A stretch of 64,000 nucleotides of DNA, taken from positions 45,904 through 109,903 of the forward strand of contig NZ_NOZR01000023.1 in the NCBI RefSeq assembly GCF_002250655.1. Reading direction: 5' to 3'. The position numbers and the translations under genes were made by a program. This DNA comes from Mycolicibacterium sphagni. Its GTDB lineage: Bacteria > Actinomycetota > Actinomycetes > Mycobacteriales > Mycobacteriaceae. Shown here piece after piece: positions 33,565 to 42,880 of the stretch. Every line of letters begins with the position of its first letter. Position 1 is the stretch's first letter. The notes beneath the pieces are model-generated. The model was not told the DNA's origin. It made no database searches and saw nothing but the letters and a program-made list of their open reading frames with translations.

Positions 33565-34796
33565 CCACGAGCGAGAACACCCGGACCTGTCCCGTCTCAC
33601 CCGAGGTCGCACAGGCCGCTGCGGCGTTCCACCTCTTCGACCCGGAGATGGATCCCCACGCCCTGCTGGGCACCTTCCGCGAGCAATGCCCGGTGGCGCG
33701 CAGTGAACAGCTCGACGGCTTCTGGGTGGTGACTCGGCACGCCGACATTCAGCACGTCCTGAAGAACCCCGAGACCTTCTCCAGCGGTCACGGCAACAGC
33801 ATTCCCCCCGTGTTCGATCCCATCGGTACCTGGATTCCGTTGCACTTCGATCCGCCGGAGCACGGCAAGTTCCGCCGCGACCTGAACGCGAACTTCCTGC
33901 CCCAGAAGGTCGCCTCCATGGAGGACGACATTCGCGCCCAGGCCCGCAAATACCTGAACGCCATCGTCGAGCGCGGCCACGGCGAGCTGGTGTGGGAGGT
34001 CTGCGTTCCCTACCCGAGCATGACGTTCCTGGTGATGCTGGGCGCGCCCGTCGAGGACGTCGAGACGCTCTTGAACTGGAAGAACATGAACATGATCGGG
34101 ATGTCGGGCGACCCAGATGCCGAGGAGTACGTCGACGAGTTCATCCGCCCCGAGTACATGGCGTACTTCAACGCACTGCTCGATGAGCGCGTCAACAGCG
34201 ACAATCCACCCGACGACATCCTGACTGCCCTGACCCGAGCAAACTACGGTGACCGTCCGTTTACTCGCGACGAGATGCTCCGCGTGTGCACCACCTTGAT
34301 GATCGCCGGCCTCGACACGGTGACCGCCGCGCTGACGTGGACGTTCCACTTCCTGGCCACCAACCCGGGCCACCGCCAGCAGCTCATCGACGATCGGTCG
34401 CTGATCCCGAGCGCGGTCGAGGAACTCAACCGCTACTTCGGCATCGTCTCGGTGGCCCGCCGGGCCACCCAGGACGCTGTGGTGGGTGAGCAGGCGATCA
34501 AGCAGGGCGACTGGGTGTTGTGCACCCTGCCGTCCGCCGGACGCGACGCGGCGGAGTTCCCCGACGCGGAGACGGTCGACTTTCACCGCTCGCCGAACCG
34601 GCACATCGGATTTGGCACCGGCCCGCACCGCTGCCTAGGGATCCACCTGGCACGGCTGGAGATGCGGGTTCTGCTCGAGGAGATGGTCAAGATCATGCCG
34701 CACTTCGAGCTGGCGCCCGGATGCAAGCCGGGATTCCAGAACGGCATCGTGATCAGCATCGACGACCTCGAAATCGTCGTCACGGACGGCAGCTAG
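33561..34796 (+). CDS. Cytochrome P450
   Basis: This 411-residue P450 has all the catalytic elements: I-helix AGLDTVTAALTW with the acid-Thr pair, ExxR in EELNRYFG, and heme loop FGTGPHRCLGIHLARLE with the Cys ligand. It is a monooxygenase using the ferredoxin encoded just upstream. The start ATG 33561 overlaps the ferredoxin stop; longer in-frame readings cross the SCP2 and ferredoxin genes and are not real. The setting suggests hydroxylation of a sterol or terpenoid-like substrate. Confidence 0.95.
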   Translation: MTTSENTRTCPVSPEVAQAAAAFHLFDPEMDPHALLGTFREQCPVARSEQLDGFWVVTRHADIQHVLKNPETFSSGHGNSIPPVFDPIGTWIPLHFDPPEHGKFRRDLNANFLPQKVASMEDDIRAQARKYLNAIVERGHGELVWEVCVPYPSMTFLVMLGAPVEDVETLLNWKNMNMIGMSGDPDAEEYVDEFIRPEYMAYFNALLDERVNSDNPPDDILTALTRANYGDRPFTRDEMLRVCTTLMIAGLDTVTAALTWTFHFLATNPGHRQQLIDDRSLIPSAVEELNRYFGIVSVARRATQDAVVGEQAIKQGDWVLCTLPSAGRDAAEFPDAETVDFHRSPNRHIGFGTGPHRCLGIHLARLEMRVLLEEMVKIMPHFELAPGCKPGFQNGIVISIDDLEIVVTDGS

Positions 34797-35987
34797 ATGG
34801 TCGACGCGGCGCTGCCCGGCACGGAGCAGGAGCTCGTCGACGCCGCCGTCGACGAGCTCCTGACAGGCATCGATCCGAGGTCGGCCGATCCGAAGGACTT
34901 CTTCGGCGCGCAGTTCGACGCGGGACTGGCCAACGTGTCCTTCCCGGTCGGTCGCGGCGGCCTCGGTCTGCCCGCCCCGCTGCAGCGGCGGGTGGACGAG
35001 CAGTTGCGGGCCGCCGGCGCCAAGAGCCCGGTGATGCGCAACCCGCTGGGGGTGGGCATGGGCCTGCCGCTGCTGATCACCCACGGCACGGCTGAGCAGC
35101 AGGACCGATTCCTGCGGCGGTGCTTCACCGGCGCCGAGATCTGGTGCCAGCTGTTCAGCGAGCCGGGGGCCGGCAGCGACGTCGCCAGCCTGTCCACCCG
35201 TGCCGTTCGCCAACCCGACGGCGGATGGCGCGTCGACGGGCAGAAGGTGTGGTCGAGCCTCGCGCACAAGGCGTCCGTCGGCATGCTGCTGGCCCGTTGC
35301 GACCCGAACAGCCCCAAGCACGAGGGGTTGTTAGTGCTCCTGGTCGACATGACGGCCCCGGGCGTCACGGTGCGCCCCCTGCGCGAGATCACCGGCGAGG
35401 CCGTATTCAACGAGGTGTTCTTCTCCAGCGTCGACGTCCCCGACGACAGGCGCATCGGCGCACCGGGGGAGGGCTGGCAGGTAGCGCGGACGATTCTGAC
35501 CAACGAGCGCGTCATGCTGTCCGGCGCCGGTGCCGGCACCGGTCCCGACGTCGTCGGCGGCTCACGGATCGAAAAGCTGATCGATCGTGCCCACGCCAAC
35601 GGCAGCTGGAAGGATCCCCTGGTCCGCGACGAGCTGGTGCGCCGCTTCGTCGAGGGCCAGCTCATCCGTCAGACCAACATCCGGTCCCGGCAGCGCGGCA
35701 CGCGCGGTCTGCCGCCGCTGCACGGCGCCGTCACAAAACTCAGCCAGGGCCTGTACAACCGGCGGTTGCAGGCCACCGCATTGCGGGTCGAGGGCCCGGC
35801 CGCGACCGCGTGGAAATCCGCTGACGGCGCAGGCACGGCGTCGGGATACCTGCGCGCTCAGGCGAACACGATCGAGGGCGGAACGCCGGAGATGCTGCGC
35901 AACACCATCGGCGAGCGACTGCTGGGGCTACCGCGGGACGAAGGGCCCGCGCGGAACACCCCATGGTCCCAATTGCGCAAGAACTAG
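34797..35987 (+). CDS. Acyl-CoA dehydrogenase with catalytic Glu
   Basis: This 396-residue FadE-type flavoprotein has the FAD/substrate loop CQLFSEPGAGSDVASLSTRA near residue 120, WRVDGQKVWSSLAHKA, and C-terminal NTIEGGTPEMLRNTIGERLL. The Glu just after NTI or in that motif is the likely base. It removes 2,3-hydrogens from an acyl-CoA. Its ATG directly follows the P450 TAG. The second acyl-CoA dehydrogenase at 41061 lacks this Glu motif; in mycobacterial steroid pathways such pairs form alpha2-beta2 enzymes, so these two may associate. Confidence 0.9.
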   Translation: MVDAALPGTEQELVDAAVDELLTGIDPRSADPKDFFGAQFDAGLANVSFPVGRGGLGLPAPLQRRVDEQLRAAGAKSPVMRNPLGVGMGLPLLITHGTAEQQDRFLRRCFTGAEIWCQLFSEPGAGSDVASLSTRAVRQPDGGWRVDGQKVWSSLAHKASVGMLLARCDPNSPKHEGLLVLLVDMTAPGVTVRPLREITGEAVFNEVFFSSVDVPDDRRIGAPGEGWQVARTILTNERVMLSGAGAGTGPDVVGGSRIEKLIDRAHANGSWKDPLVRDELVRRFVEGQLIRQTNIRSRQRGTRGLPPLHGAVTKLSQGLYNRRLQATALRVEGPAATAWKSADGAGTASGYLRAQANTIEGGTPEMLRNTIGERLLGLPRDEGPARNTPWSQLRKN

Positions 35988-36014
35988 CCGAGCAGAGGAT
36001 GGAACACGTCAACG

Positions 36015-37070
36015 ATGGATGAGCGCGACCGCCGGCCCGCCGCGCACACCTTGCGGGTCGCAGAGGTGGTGGACGAGACCGAGGACACGCGCTCCATCGT
36101 CTTCGACGTAGACGCCGAACTTCGTGACCGGTTCTCCTACCGGCCCGGGCAGTTCCTGACCCTGCGCATCCCGAGCGAGCGCACCGGATCGGTGGCGCGG
36201 TGCTATTCGCTGGCCAGCTCGCCGCACTGCGACGACGCTCTCAAGGTCACGGTCAAACGCACCCGGGGCGGTTTTGGTTCGAACTGGCTCTGCGACAACG
36301 TCACCGCCGGGGCGTCGATCGACGTCCTGCCACCCAGCGGGCAATTCACCCCGGCGGACCTGAACCGTGATTTCCTGCTGTTTGCCGGCGGAAGCGGAAT
36401 CACGCCGGTGTTCTCGATCCTGCGGTCCATGCTCGCCTGCGGCGCAGGCGCCGTCACGTTGTTCTACGCGAACCGCAACGAGACCTCGGTGATCTTCTCC
36501 GACGAGCTGCGCGCCCTGTCCGCGCAGCATCCGGAACGGTTGTCGGTGGTGCACTGGCTCGAGTCAGTGCAGGGCATCCCCACCCGCGAGCAGCTGCGAG
36601 CGTTCGCCGAACCGTTCACCGACCGGGACTGCTTCACCTGCGGGCCGGGTCCGTTCATGGCCGCCGTGGCCGCCGCGCTCACCGACGCAGGTGTGCCCAG
36701 AGCCCGCATCCATCTGGAGGCGTTCACCTCCCTCACAGGCGACCCGTTCGCCGAGCCGACCCCCCCGCCGGCAATGGACGCCGGCACCGAGACCGTCACG
36801 GTAGAGGTGGAGCTGGCCGGTCAGAGTCATCAACTGGACTGGCCCGTCACTGTGCCACTGCTGGATCTGCTGATCGAGAAGGGACTCGACGTCCCCTACC
36901 TATGCCGCACGGGTGACTGCGGCACCTGTCAGGCGGTCGTGGAGCAGGGCAAGGTCCGGATGATCCGCAATGAGGTCATGGACCCCGATGACGTGGCAGA
37001 CGGATACGTCCTGGGCTGCCAGACACTGCCCGACGGCGAGCCCGGCGATCGGTACCGCATCTCCTTCTAA
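36015..37070 (+). CDS. Oxygenase reductase, KshB-like (FAD, NAD, 2Fe-2S)
   Basis: This 351-residue protein has three domains. An FAD-binding barrel (GQFLTLRIP, RCYSLASSP at residues 62-70) is followed by an NAD-binding domain (GGSGITPVFSILRSM near 124, CGPGPFM). A C-terminal plant-type [2Fe-2S] ferredoxin carries Cys ligands in PYLCRTGDCGTCQAVV and LGCQT. This is the layout of the 3-ketosteroid 9-alpha-hydroxylase reductase KshB and relatives. It can supply electrons to the two Rieske oxygenases encoded at 45499 and 49462, neither of which has its own reductase gene next to it. Confidence 0.92.
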   Translation: MDERDRRPAAHTLRVAEVVDETEDTRSIVFDVDAELRDRFSYRPGQFLTLRIPSERTGSVARCYSLASSPHCDDALKVTVKRTRGGFGSNWLCDNVTAGASIDVLPPSGQFTPADLNRDFLLFAGGSGITPVFSILRSMLACGAGAVTLFYANRNETSVIFSDELRALSAQHPERLSVVHWLESVQGIPTREQLRAFAEPFTDRDCFTCGPGPFMAAVAAALTDAGVPRARIHLEAFTSLTGDPFAEPTPPPAMDAGTETVTVEVELAGQSHQLDWPVTVPLLDLLIEKGLDVPYLCRTGDCGTCQAVVEQGKVRMIRNEVMDPDDVADGYVLGCQTLPDGEPGDRYRISF

Positions 37071-37133
37071 TCGGCGCGTCAGCGGGCCGTGGGCGCTGGT
37101 TGAGGCCCTTGGCACCGGCCCGACAGTGCACTA

Positions 37134-37143
37134 TAGTAAACGC
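37134..37143 (+). promoter_or_regulatory. TAGTAAACGC motif upstream of the thiolase operon
   Basis: TAGTAAACGC lies 47 bases before GTG 37190, within a looser palindrome ATAG-N10-CTAT. The identical decamer recurs at 43582 upstream of the phosphotriesterase-like gene. It matches the left half of the AGTAA-N4-TTACT element at 32771. Confidence 0.45.
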
Positions 37144-37189
37144 ATGCTATCAACTCAGCCGCGGCGCGCTGCCGCTCAGGACGGTCCTC

Positions 37190-38377
37190 GTGGGTGAACG
37201 CGTCTTCGTACTCGGGGTCGGCATGACCAAGTTCAGCAAGCCGGTCGCCGACGGGCCCAGCTATCTCGACCTCGGCCAAGAGGCGGTAGCTGCCGCGATG
37301 GCAGACTCCGGACTGGACAACTCCGCGATCCAGCAAGCGTACGCAGCCTACATCTACGGCGAAACCTGTTGCGGCCAAAGGGTTCTATACCGATCGGGGT
37401 TCTACGAGATCCCGATCTTCAACGTCAACAACGCCTGCGCCTCGGGATCCACCGCTCTTTACCAGCTCAAGCGATCCATCGAGGCCGGCCTGCTCGATTG
37501 TGGCCTAGCGGTGGGCTTCGAACAGATGCAGAAGGGCTCCATCGACGTGGGCTGGACCGACCGGCCGACGCCGTTATCGCGCCACTTCGGTCGGATGAAG
37601 AGCGAGCGGGGAATCGGCAAGGCACCGGCAGCTCCGCAGATCTTCGGCAACGCCGGCCGGTACTACATGGAGAAGTACGGGATCACCGCCGAGACGTTCG
37701 CTCGGGTGGCCGCCAAGAACCACCGGAACTCGGTCGGTAACCCAAACGCGCAGTTCCGCGACGAATACTCGGTGGCCGAGATTCTGGACTCCCCGATGGT
37801 GTGGGATCCGCTGACGCGATTGCAGTGCAGCCCGACCTCCAATGGCGCCGCCGCCGCGGTGCTGGCCAGTGAACGGTTCGTGCGCGAGCACGGCCTGCAG
37901 CAGCGCGCCGTGGAGATCTTGGCGTCCCAACTGGTCACCGATCCGGCGTCCACCTTCGAGAGCAACGACGCGGACCTGGCCGGCGCAGGGATGACGCGGG
38001 CGGCCTCGCACGCGGCCTACGTGGAGAGCGGCAAGGGTCCCGAGGACCTCGACGTGATCGAACTCCACGACTGCTTCTCCACCAACGAGCTCATCACCTA
38101 CGACGGGCTCGGACTGTGCGACGAGGGCGGCGGGGGCAAGCTGATCGACTCGGGCGCCACCGACCACGGCGGGGACGTCGTGGTCAATCCGTCGGGTGGG
38201 CTGATCTCCAAGGGGCACCCGATCGGCGCGACCGGTCTGGCGCAGTGCCACGAGCTGACCACGCAGCTGCGCAACGAAGCCGGCCCCCGGCAGGTACCCG
38301 GAGCAAGCGTGGCCCTGCAGCACAACCTGGGTCTGGGCGGGGCCTGCGTCATCAACATCTTCGGGAGGCCACAATGA
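37190..38377 (+). CDS. Thiolase-like lipid-transfer protein (SCP-x/Ltp type)
   Basis: This 395-residue thiolase-superfamily protein is of the SCP-x thiolase class rather than the classical type. The active-site Cys is in NVNNACASGSTALYQLK (about residue 85), the family-typical HDCFSTNEL follows, and GHPIGATGLAQCHELT and LQHNLGLGGACVIN close the fold. Mycobacterial members include Ltp aldolases and thiolases acting on steroid side-chain CoA esters. GTG 37190 is chosen because the fold begins directly after it and an operator-like motif precedes it. Its stop overlaps the next gene's ATG. Confidence 0.88.
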   Translation: MGERVFVLGVGMTKFSKPVADGPSYLDLGQEAVAAAMADSGLDNSAIQQAYAAYIYGETCCGQRVLYRSGFYEIPIFNVNNACASGSTALYQLKRSIEAGLLDCGLAVGFEQMQKGSIDVGWTDRPTPLSRHFGRMKSERGIGKAPAAPQIFGNAGRYYMEKYGITAETFARVAAKNHRNSVGNPNAQFRDEYSVAEILDSPMVWDPLTRLQCSPTSNGAAAAVLASERFVREHGLQQRAVEILASQLVTDPASTFESNDADLAGAGMTRAASHAAYVESGKGPEDLDVIELHDCFSTNELITYDGLGLCDEGGGGKLIDSGATDHGGDVVVNPSGGLISKGHPIGATGLAQCHELTTQLRNEAGPRQVPGASVALQHNLGLGGACVINIFGRPQ

Positions 38378-39543
38378 CCATCGCGTCCGCACCCGTCAGG
38401 GACTACGGCGACATCGTCGCCGGACTTTCAGCAGTACTCGAGGACCGGGTCGAGCGCTCGGCATCGACGACCTCCGTTCCCGCCGCGACATTGGAGGATC
38501 TGCACAAGTCCGGTCTCTACCGGATGCGGGTGCCGGCGTGTCTGGGCGGCGGGGCGGCCGACGCGCGCACCGCCTACGAGGTCGTCGAGCGACTGTCCTA
38601 CATCGACGGTGCCACCGGCTGGACCTTCATGGCGGGGGCGAACCTGCTCGGTCTGGCCGGCGCCTTCCTCAGCGATGACGCCGTAGCGACGATCCTGTCG
38701 GACCCGCGCGCCTGCATCGCCGGGCAGGTCGCCGCACGTGGCAAGGCCGAGGCAGTTCCGGACGGCTACCGGCTGGAGGGCACCTTCGGCTTCGGCAGCG
38801 GTTCGTCGCACTCCTCGTACATGATGGGTGGGTTCAGGGAGCTGCGGAACGGTGAACCCGTCCGCACCGCCTCCGGGATGCCCAATGTGCTGGCGGCGGT
38901 GATTCCGCGCGAGAGTGTGGAGTTCCTGGGGAACTGGGACGTGCTCGGTCTGCAGGCCACCGGCAGCGTCGACTACCGCATCCCCGAGCAGACGATAGAC
39001 GCCGGCTTCACCTGGCCGCTGTTCACCGGGGCGCCGCGCCGCGGCGAATCCTTCTACCGGATGGGTATCTTCGGCGTCACCTCGATCGACCACTCCGCGT
39101 TCTCCATCGGAGTGGCGCGACGTGCCCTCGACGACGTCGCGGCGATGGCGGTGGGCAAGCGGCGCGCCGGTCGGGTGAGCCTGGCTGACGACCCGATCTT
39201 CCAAAGCGAATACGCGCAGGCCGAGGCGTCGCTGCGGTCAGCTCGCGCGTTCGTGATCGAGGCCATCACCGAACTCGAGCAGGCGGCGGCGCACGACGCG
39301 GTCACCCAGCAGTTGCGGGCGCGGGCCCGGCTATCGGCCTCGCACGCGGCGCGGACGTCGGTCGAGGTCACCAGCGTGGCCTACCGCTACTCCGGTAGCA
39401 CCGGATTGCGCAATGGCAGCGCCATGCAGCAGTGCCTGCGCGACTTGACGGCCTCGGAGGCCCATGTGTTCACCGATCACAACAGCTGGCGTGACACCGG
39501 CAGCGCTCTGCTCGGCTCCGCACCTGCCGACCTCTTCCTGTGA
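38374..39543 (+). CDS. Acyl-CoA-dehydrogenase-fold flavoprotein, HsaA-like monooxygenase type
   Basis: This 389-residue protein of the acyl-CoA dehydrogenase superfamily resembles the flavin-dependent monooxygenase branch (HsaA/DszC-type). It has the N-terminal helices, LYRMRVPACLGGGAADARTA, GATGWTFMAGANL, and GFGSGSSHSSYMMGGF replacing the usual substrate loop. The C-terminus is HVFTDHNSWRDTGSALLG. Such enzymes use reduced flavin from a separate reductase to hydroxylate a ring, or act as dehydrogenases. The ATG overlaps the thiolase stop. No flavin reductase gene is recognisable in the window. Confidence 0.8.
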   Translation: MTIASAPVRDYGDIVAGLSAVLEDRVERSASTTSVPAATLEDLHKSGLYRMRVPACLGGGAADARTAYEVVERLSYIDGATGWTFMAGANLLGLAGAFLSDDAVATILSDPRACIAGQVAARGKAEAVPDGYRLEGTFGFGSGSSHSSYMMGGFRELRNGEPVRTASGMPNVLAAVIPRESVEFLGNWDVLGLQATGSVDYRIPEQTIDAGFTWPLFTGAPRRGESFYRMGIFGVTSIDHSAFSIGVARRALDDVAAMAVGKRRAGRVSLADDPIFQSEYAQAEASLRSARAFVIEAITELEQAAAHDAVTQQLRARARLSASHAARTSVEVTSVAYRYSGSTGLRNGSAMQQCLRDLTASEAHVFTDHNSWRDTGSALLGSAPADLFL

Positions 39544-41027
39544 GTTCGCACCGAGACGCCGGTGGCGTCATCGTCGACGGAGAGTTCCGCTCCACGGCGG
39601 ACCTGTTGAATCGCGGTGCGCGTCTGAGCACCGTGCTCGCCTCGTTGGGAGTGGAACCGGGTTCGCGGGTGCTGTGCCTGCAGAGCAACAACTTCGCCTT
39701 CTACGAGGTCGCGTTCGCCGTCCGCCGGCTCGGCGCGGTACTGGTCCCGGTGAGCACCATGCTCACGGTCAACGAGGTCGCCTCCATCGTCGCCGATTGC
39801 GGTGCGGCCGCCATCGCGGTGGACCCCGAACTGGCCGACCTGGCCAACGCCGCGGCGCCGGACGTGGCGACGATCATCACCTCCGGCCGCGGCTCCACGG
39901 CGTCGCTGGCCTACGAGCGCGCTCTGGACGCGGCAGAGCCGTGGTCCGGGCCGCGTCAGCCACCCGCGGAACCGATGCTGTACACCTCCGGAACCACCGG
40001 CCGCCCCAAGGGGGTGCGCAAATCCGCGCCGACGGATCAACAGCGCGCTGCGATGAGCGCCTGGCTGACCGAGCTCTTCGACCTGCGGCCTGGCATGGTG
40101 ACGCTGATCGCGAACCCGCTCTACCATTCCGCGGCCTACGGCTACTCCATGCTGGTCCTTGGTCAGGGTGGCACCGTCGTGCTGGAACGGCGTTTCGACG
40201 CCGAGACCTTCCTGCGACTGATCGATGCGCACGACGTCACCCACCTGCAGATGGTGCCGACGATGATGCACCGCCTGCTCAAGCTCCCGGCGGATGTCCG
40301 GTCTCGCTACGACACCAGCTCGCTGCAGCACGTGCTCCACGGGGCGGGGCCATGCTCGCCTGCACTGAAGCACGCCATGATCGCCTGGTGGGGCCCAATC
40401 ATCAACGAGTACTACGGCGCCACCGAGACGGGCGGCGTGGTGGCGTGCAACTCCGAGGAGTGGGTCGCACACCCCGGCACGGTGGGCCGCGCACGCGACG
40501 GCGCCATCGTTCGGATCGTGGACGACGACGGACGCGATGTGGCGCCGGGCACGATCGGGACGATCTACGTCTGGCATCCCGGCATGCCGGAATTCACCTA
40601 CCACGGTGACCCGGACAAGCGCCGCAACATGGAACTTGACGGTCTGTTCACCTGCGGGGACCTCGGCCACCTCGACGCCGACGGCTACCTTTACATCGCC
40701 GACCGTCGCACCGACCTGATCCTCTGCGGGGGCGTGAACGTCTACCCGGCGGAGATCGAGCGGGAGCTGTCGGTGATGCCGGGCGTCGCCGACTGCGCCG
40801 TCATCGGCGCCCCCGACGACGACCTCGGGCAGATACCGATGGTCTTCGTGGAGCTCGAACCCGGCGCGGAGGTGACGCTGGAGGACGTGCGCGAGTTCCT
40901 CGCCGGGCGGCTGGCGCGTCCGAAGCTGCCCCGTCGCCTGCAGGTGCTGGAACGGCTGCCGCGGGAGGCCACCGGCAAGGTGCGCAAACCCAGGCTGTTG
41001 GACGCGGTCCTCGCCGATCCCGCCTGA
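39540..41027 (+). CDS. AMP-forming acyl-CoA ligase
   Basis: This 495-residue ANL-superfamily protein has the P-loop-like MLYTSGTTGRPKGV (A3) near residue 145, YYGATETGG (A5), TCGDLGHLDADGYLYIADR (A7-A8) and the C-terminal catalytic Lys in EATGKVRKP. It activates a carboxylate with ATP to an acyl-CoA, here perhaps a steroid or terpenoid acid. GTG 39540 overlaps the previous stop (GTGA). It is one of two ligases in the cluster (the other is at 50520), suggesting two activation steps. Confidence 0.92.
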   Translation: MSSHRDAGGVIVDGEFRSTADLLNRGARLSTVLASLGVEPGSRVLCLQSNNFAFYEVAFAVRRLGAVLVPVSTMLTVNEVASIVADCGAAAIAVDPELADLANAAAPDVATIITSGRGSTASLAYERALDAAEPWSGPRQPPAEPMLYTSGTTGRPKGVRKSAPTDQQRAAMSAWLTELFDLRPGMVTLIANPLYHSAAYGYSMLVLGQGGTVVLERRFDAETFLRLIDAHDVTHLQMVPTMMHRLLKLPADVRSRYDTSSLQHVLHGAGPCSPALKHAMIAWWGPIINEYYGATETGGVVACNSEEWVAHPGTVGRARDGAIVRIVDDDGRDVAPGTIGTIYVWHPGMPEFTYHGDPDKRRNMELDGLFTCGDLGHLDADGYLYIADRRTDLILCGGVNVYPAEIERELSVMPGVADCAVIGAPDDDLGQIPMVFVELEPGAEVTLEDVREFLAGRLARPKLPRRLQVLERLPREATGKVRKPRLLDAVLADPA

Positions 41028-41060
41028 CGTCGACCCGACAGAAATCGAGGTACCACGATC

Positions 41061-42167
41061 GTGCCCACCCAGACCGACGACGACCTGGCGCTGCTGCGCT
41101 CATCGCTGCGCGAGTTCTTCGCCGAGCACTACCGCACGGGCGACCTAGCCGAGTGCGACCCGACCAGCGAGCACAGCGGCACCGTGTGGAAGCCGCTCAC
41201 CGAGCAGTTGGCTCTCAGCGGATTGCACATTCCGGAGGATTACGGCGGGCAGGGGTACGGCTTCGAGGAGCTGGGTGTGGCCCTGGAGGAGTCCGGCCGG
41301 GTGCTGCTGCGATCCCCGTTCTTCGCCTCCACCTGCCTGGCTGCCAACCTGCTGCTCAACATCGCCGATGAGCCGGCGCGCCAAGATTACCTGCCCGGGA
41401 TTGCTTCCGGGACCGTGACGGCGACGGTCACGGCCGGCGAATCCGCCGGCATCTGGAGTGCCGAGCCATCGGACGTGGTCTTCGACGACGATTCTGGCAC
41501 CCTGAGCGGCACCCGCAACGCCGTTCTCGACGGTGCCACCGCGGACGTCCTGATCGTCTCGGCCCGCCACGCCGACGGTGGTCAGGTTCTCGCCGTCGTT
41601 GAGCGTGACACCCCCGGACTGGTGGTCGAGCCGCTGCAGACGCTCGACTTCAGCCGCCCGCAGGCAGCGGTCGAATTCGACCGGACCCGCGCGCGTCGAC
41701 TGGAGGTGCCCAACCCCGTGGACGTGCTGGCTCGCACCTACGACCAGGCGGTCTCGTGTCTGGCGGCGGAATCGGCTGGCGCTGCCCGGGCCTGCGTCGA
41801 CATGGCGGTGGACTACGCCAAGCAGCGCATCCAGTTCGGCAAGGCGATCGGCGGATTCCAGTCGATCAAGCACACCTGCGCCGATCTGCTGGTCGAGGTC
41901 GAACTCTCCACCTCGGCGGCGATTGCGGCGATGCAGGCCGCTGGCAACGGGGACGACTTGACCACCGCGAGTTCCGTGGCGAAGAGTTCCGTGTCGGAGA
42001 CCTTCCTGCGCGTCGCAGAGGCCAACATTCAGATCCACGGCGGCATCGGCTTCACCTGGGAGCATGATGCGCATTTGTACCTACGGAGGGCGGCGTCGGC
42101 TGCGCTGCTATTGGGTGATGCGGCTCAGCACCGCAACAGGCTGGCCGACCGGTTCGGCACCAGCTGA
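41061..42167 (+). CDS. Acyl-CoA dehydrogenase, probable non-catalytic partner
   Basis: This 368-residue FadE-type protein has LHIPEDYGGQGYGFEELGVA, YAKQRIQFGKAIGGFQSIKH and C-terminal IQIHGGIGFTWEHDAHLYLR. The C-terminal motif GGIGFTWEHD is typical of the subunits that pair with a catalytic partner in alpha2-beta2 enzymes; the Glu of the GGT.E type is absent. It ends the plus-strand operon that began at 37190. The partner could be the protein encoded at 34797. Confidence 0.85.
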   Translation: MPTQTDDDLALLRSSLREFFAEHYRTGDLAECDPTSEHSGTVWKPLTEQLALSGLHIPEDYGGQGYGFEELGVALEESGRVLLRSPFFASTCLAANLLLNIADEPARQDYLPGIASGTVTATVTAGESAGIWSAEPSDVVFDDDSGTLSGTRNAVLDGATADVLIVSARHADGGQVLAVVERDTPGLVVEPLQTLDFSRPQAAVEFDRTRARRLEVPNPVDVLARTYDQAVSCLAAESAGAARACVDMAVDYAKQRIQFGKAIGGFQSIKHTCADLLVEVELSTSAAIAAMQAAGNGDDLTTASSVAKSSVSETFLRVAEANIQIHGGIGFTWEHDAHLYLRRAASAALLLGDAAQHRNRLADRFGTS

Positions 42168-42192
42168 GGCGGAATCGATCCGACGTGCTCAG
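42164..42192. terminator. Possible bidirectional terminator
   Basis: CTGAG (42164-42168) and CTCAG (42188-42192) enclose an inner CGGA-TCCG pair. The hairpin spans both convergent stop codons (acyl-CoA dehydrogenase on plus, TetR on minus). Confidence 0.35.
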
Positions 42193-42803
42193 TGATGGTC
42201 GGCGTCTCCTTTGCTGTTGGGCGATCCGTCGATGCCGGTGCGCAGTAGCCGGGCGACCTGGACGGAGACGTCGTCGGTGTTGAGGTCGTCGCCGGTGAAG
42301 TGGTGGTGCAGCGCTATCCCGAGGTTGATGCCGTAGGCCATGGTGAGGAATGCCGAGATGGACTTCTTACTGGCTTCCGTTCTGGCCATCTGGTCCACCT
42401 GCCGGGCGAAGGCCGGCGCGGTCAGCTCCGTGTAGTTGGCCCGCCCGGGCTGGGGATCGGCGTAGAACAACGCCCCGATCGCCGGTAGCAATCGGCCGAT
42501 CTCGGTGAGCAACTCTCCTTCGGCGTGGATGGTGTCGGCCAGCGTCGAATCGGCAGTCCCGGCCAACGCGTCCAACTTGCCCATCAGCACCTGGTTATCC
42601 CTGTTCACCGGCTCGAGCATCGCCTGTTCGAAGATGTCCTGCTTCGACGAGAAATGTTGGTAGAGAACGGCTTCAGTGATACCCGCGGCTTTGGCGATGG
42701 CCCGGGTGGTGGCCCCGGCGAAACCTTTGCTGGTGAAGGACTGCCGCGCCGCAGTCATGATCCGCTCGCGACGTTCCTCGGCGGTGAGTTTCCTGCGGGC
42801 CAC
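42189..42803 (-). CDS. TetR-family regulator, divergent pair member
   Basis: The protein is 204 residues from GTG 42803: ARRKLTAEERRERIMTAARQ, GATTRAIAKAAGITEAVLYQ and HFSSKQDIFEQAMLEPV form the DNA-binding domain. The effector domain (LLPAIGALFYADPQPGRANY) is similar to that of the neighbouring divergent TetR at 42881. The start was shortened from a frame beginning at 42893 because the extra residues overlap the other gene and lack TetR character. The intergenic space contains AGTAAGT-rich sequence and probably both promoters. It likely controls the surrounding cluster. Confidence 0.87.
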   Translation of the reverse strand: MARRKLTAEERRERIMTAARQSFTSKGFAGATTRAIAKAAGITEAVLYQHFSSKQDIFEQAMLEPVNRDNQVLMGKLDALAGTADSTLADTIHAEGELLTEIGRLLPAIGALFYADPQPGRANYTELTAPAFARQVDQMARTEASKKSISAFLTMAYGINLGIALHHHFTGDDLNTDDVSVQVARLLRTGIDGSPNSKGDADHH

Positions 42804-42810
42804 CCGATTA

Positions 42811-42830
42811 CAGTACGTTAATAAGTAAGT
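42811..42830. promoter_or_regulatory. TetR-TetR intergenic operator candidate
   Basis: CAGTACGTTAATAAGTAAGT is an AT-rich block in the 77-base gap between the two divergent TetR starts. It contains AGTA/AGTAA half-sites similar to those at 32771, 37134, 43582 and 49367. Autoregulation by one or both regulators is likely. Confidence 0.4.
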
Positions 42831-42880
42831 GATCGGCTGCTTCGCAGGGTGTGACCTGCGTCCAGGAGGAAACCCGGGAG

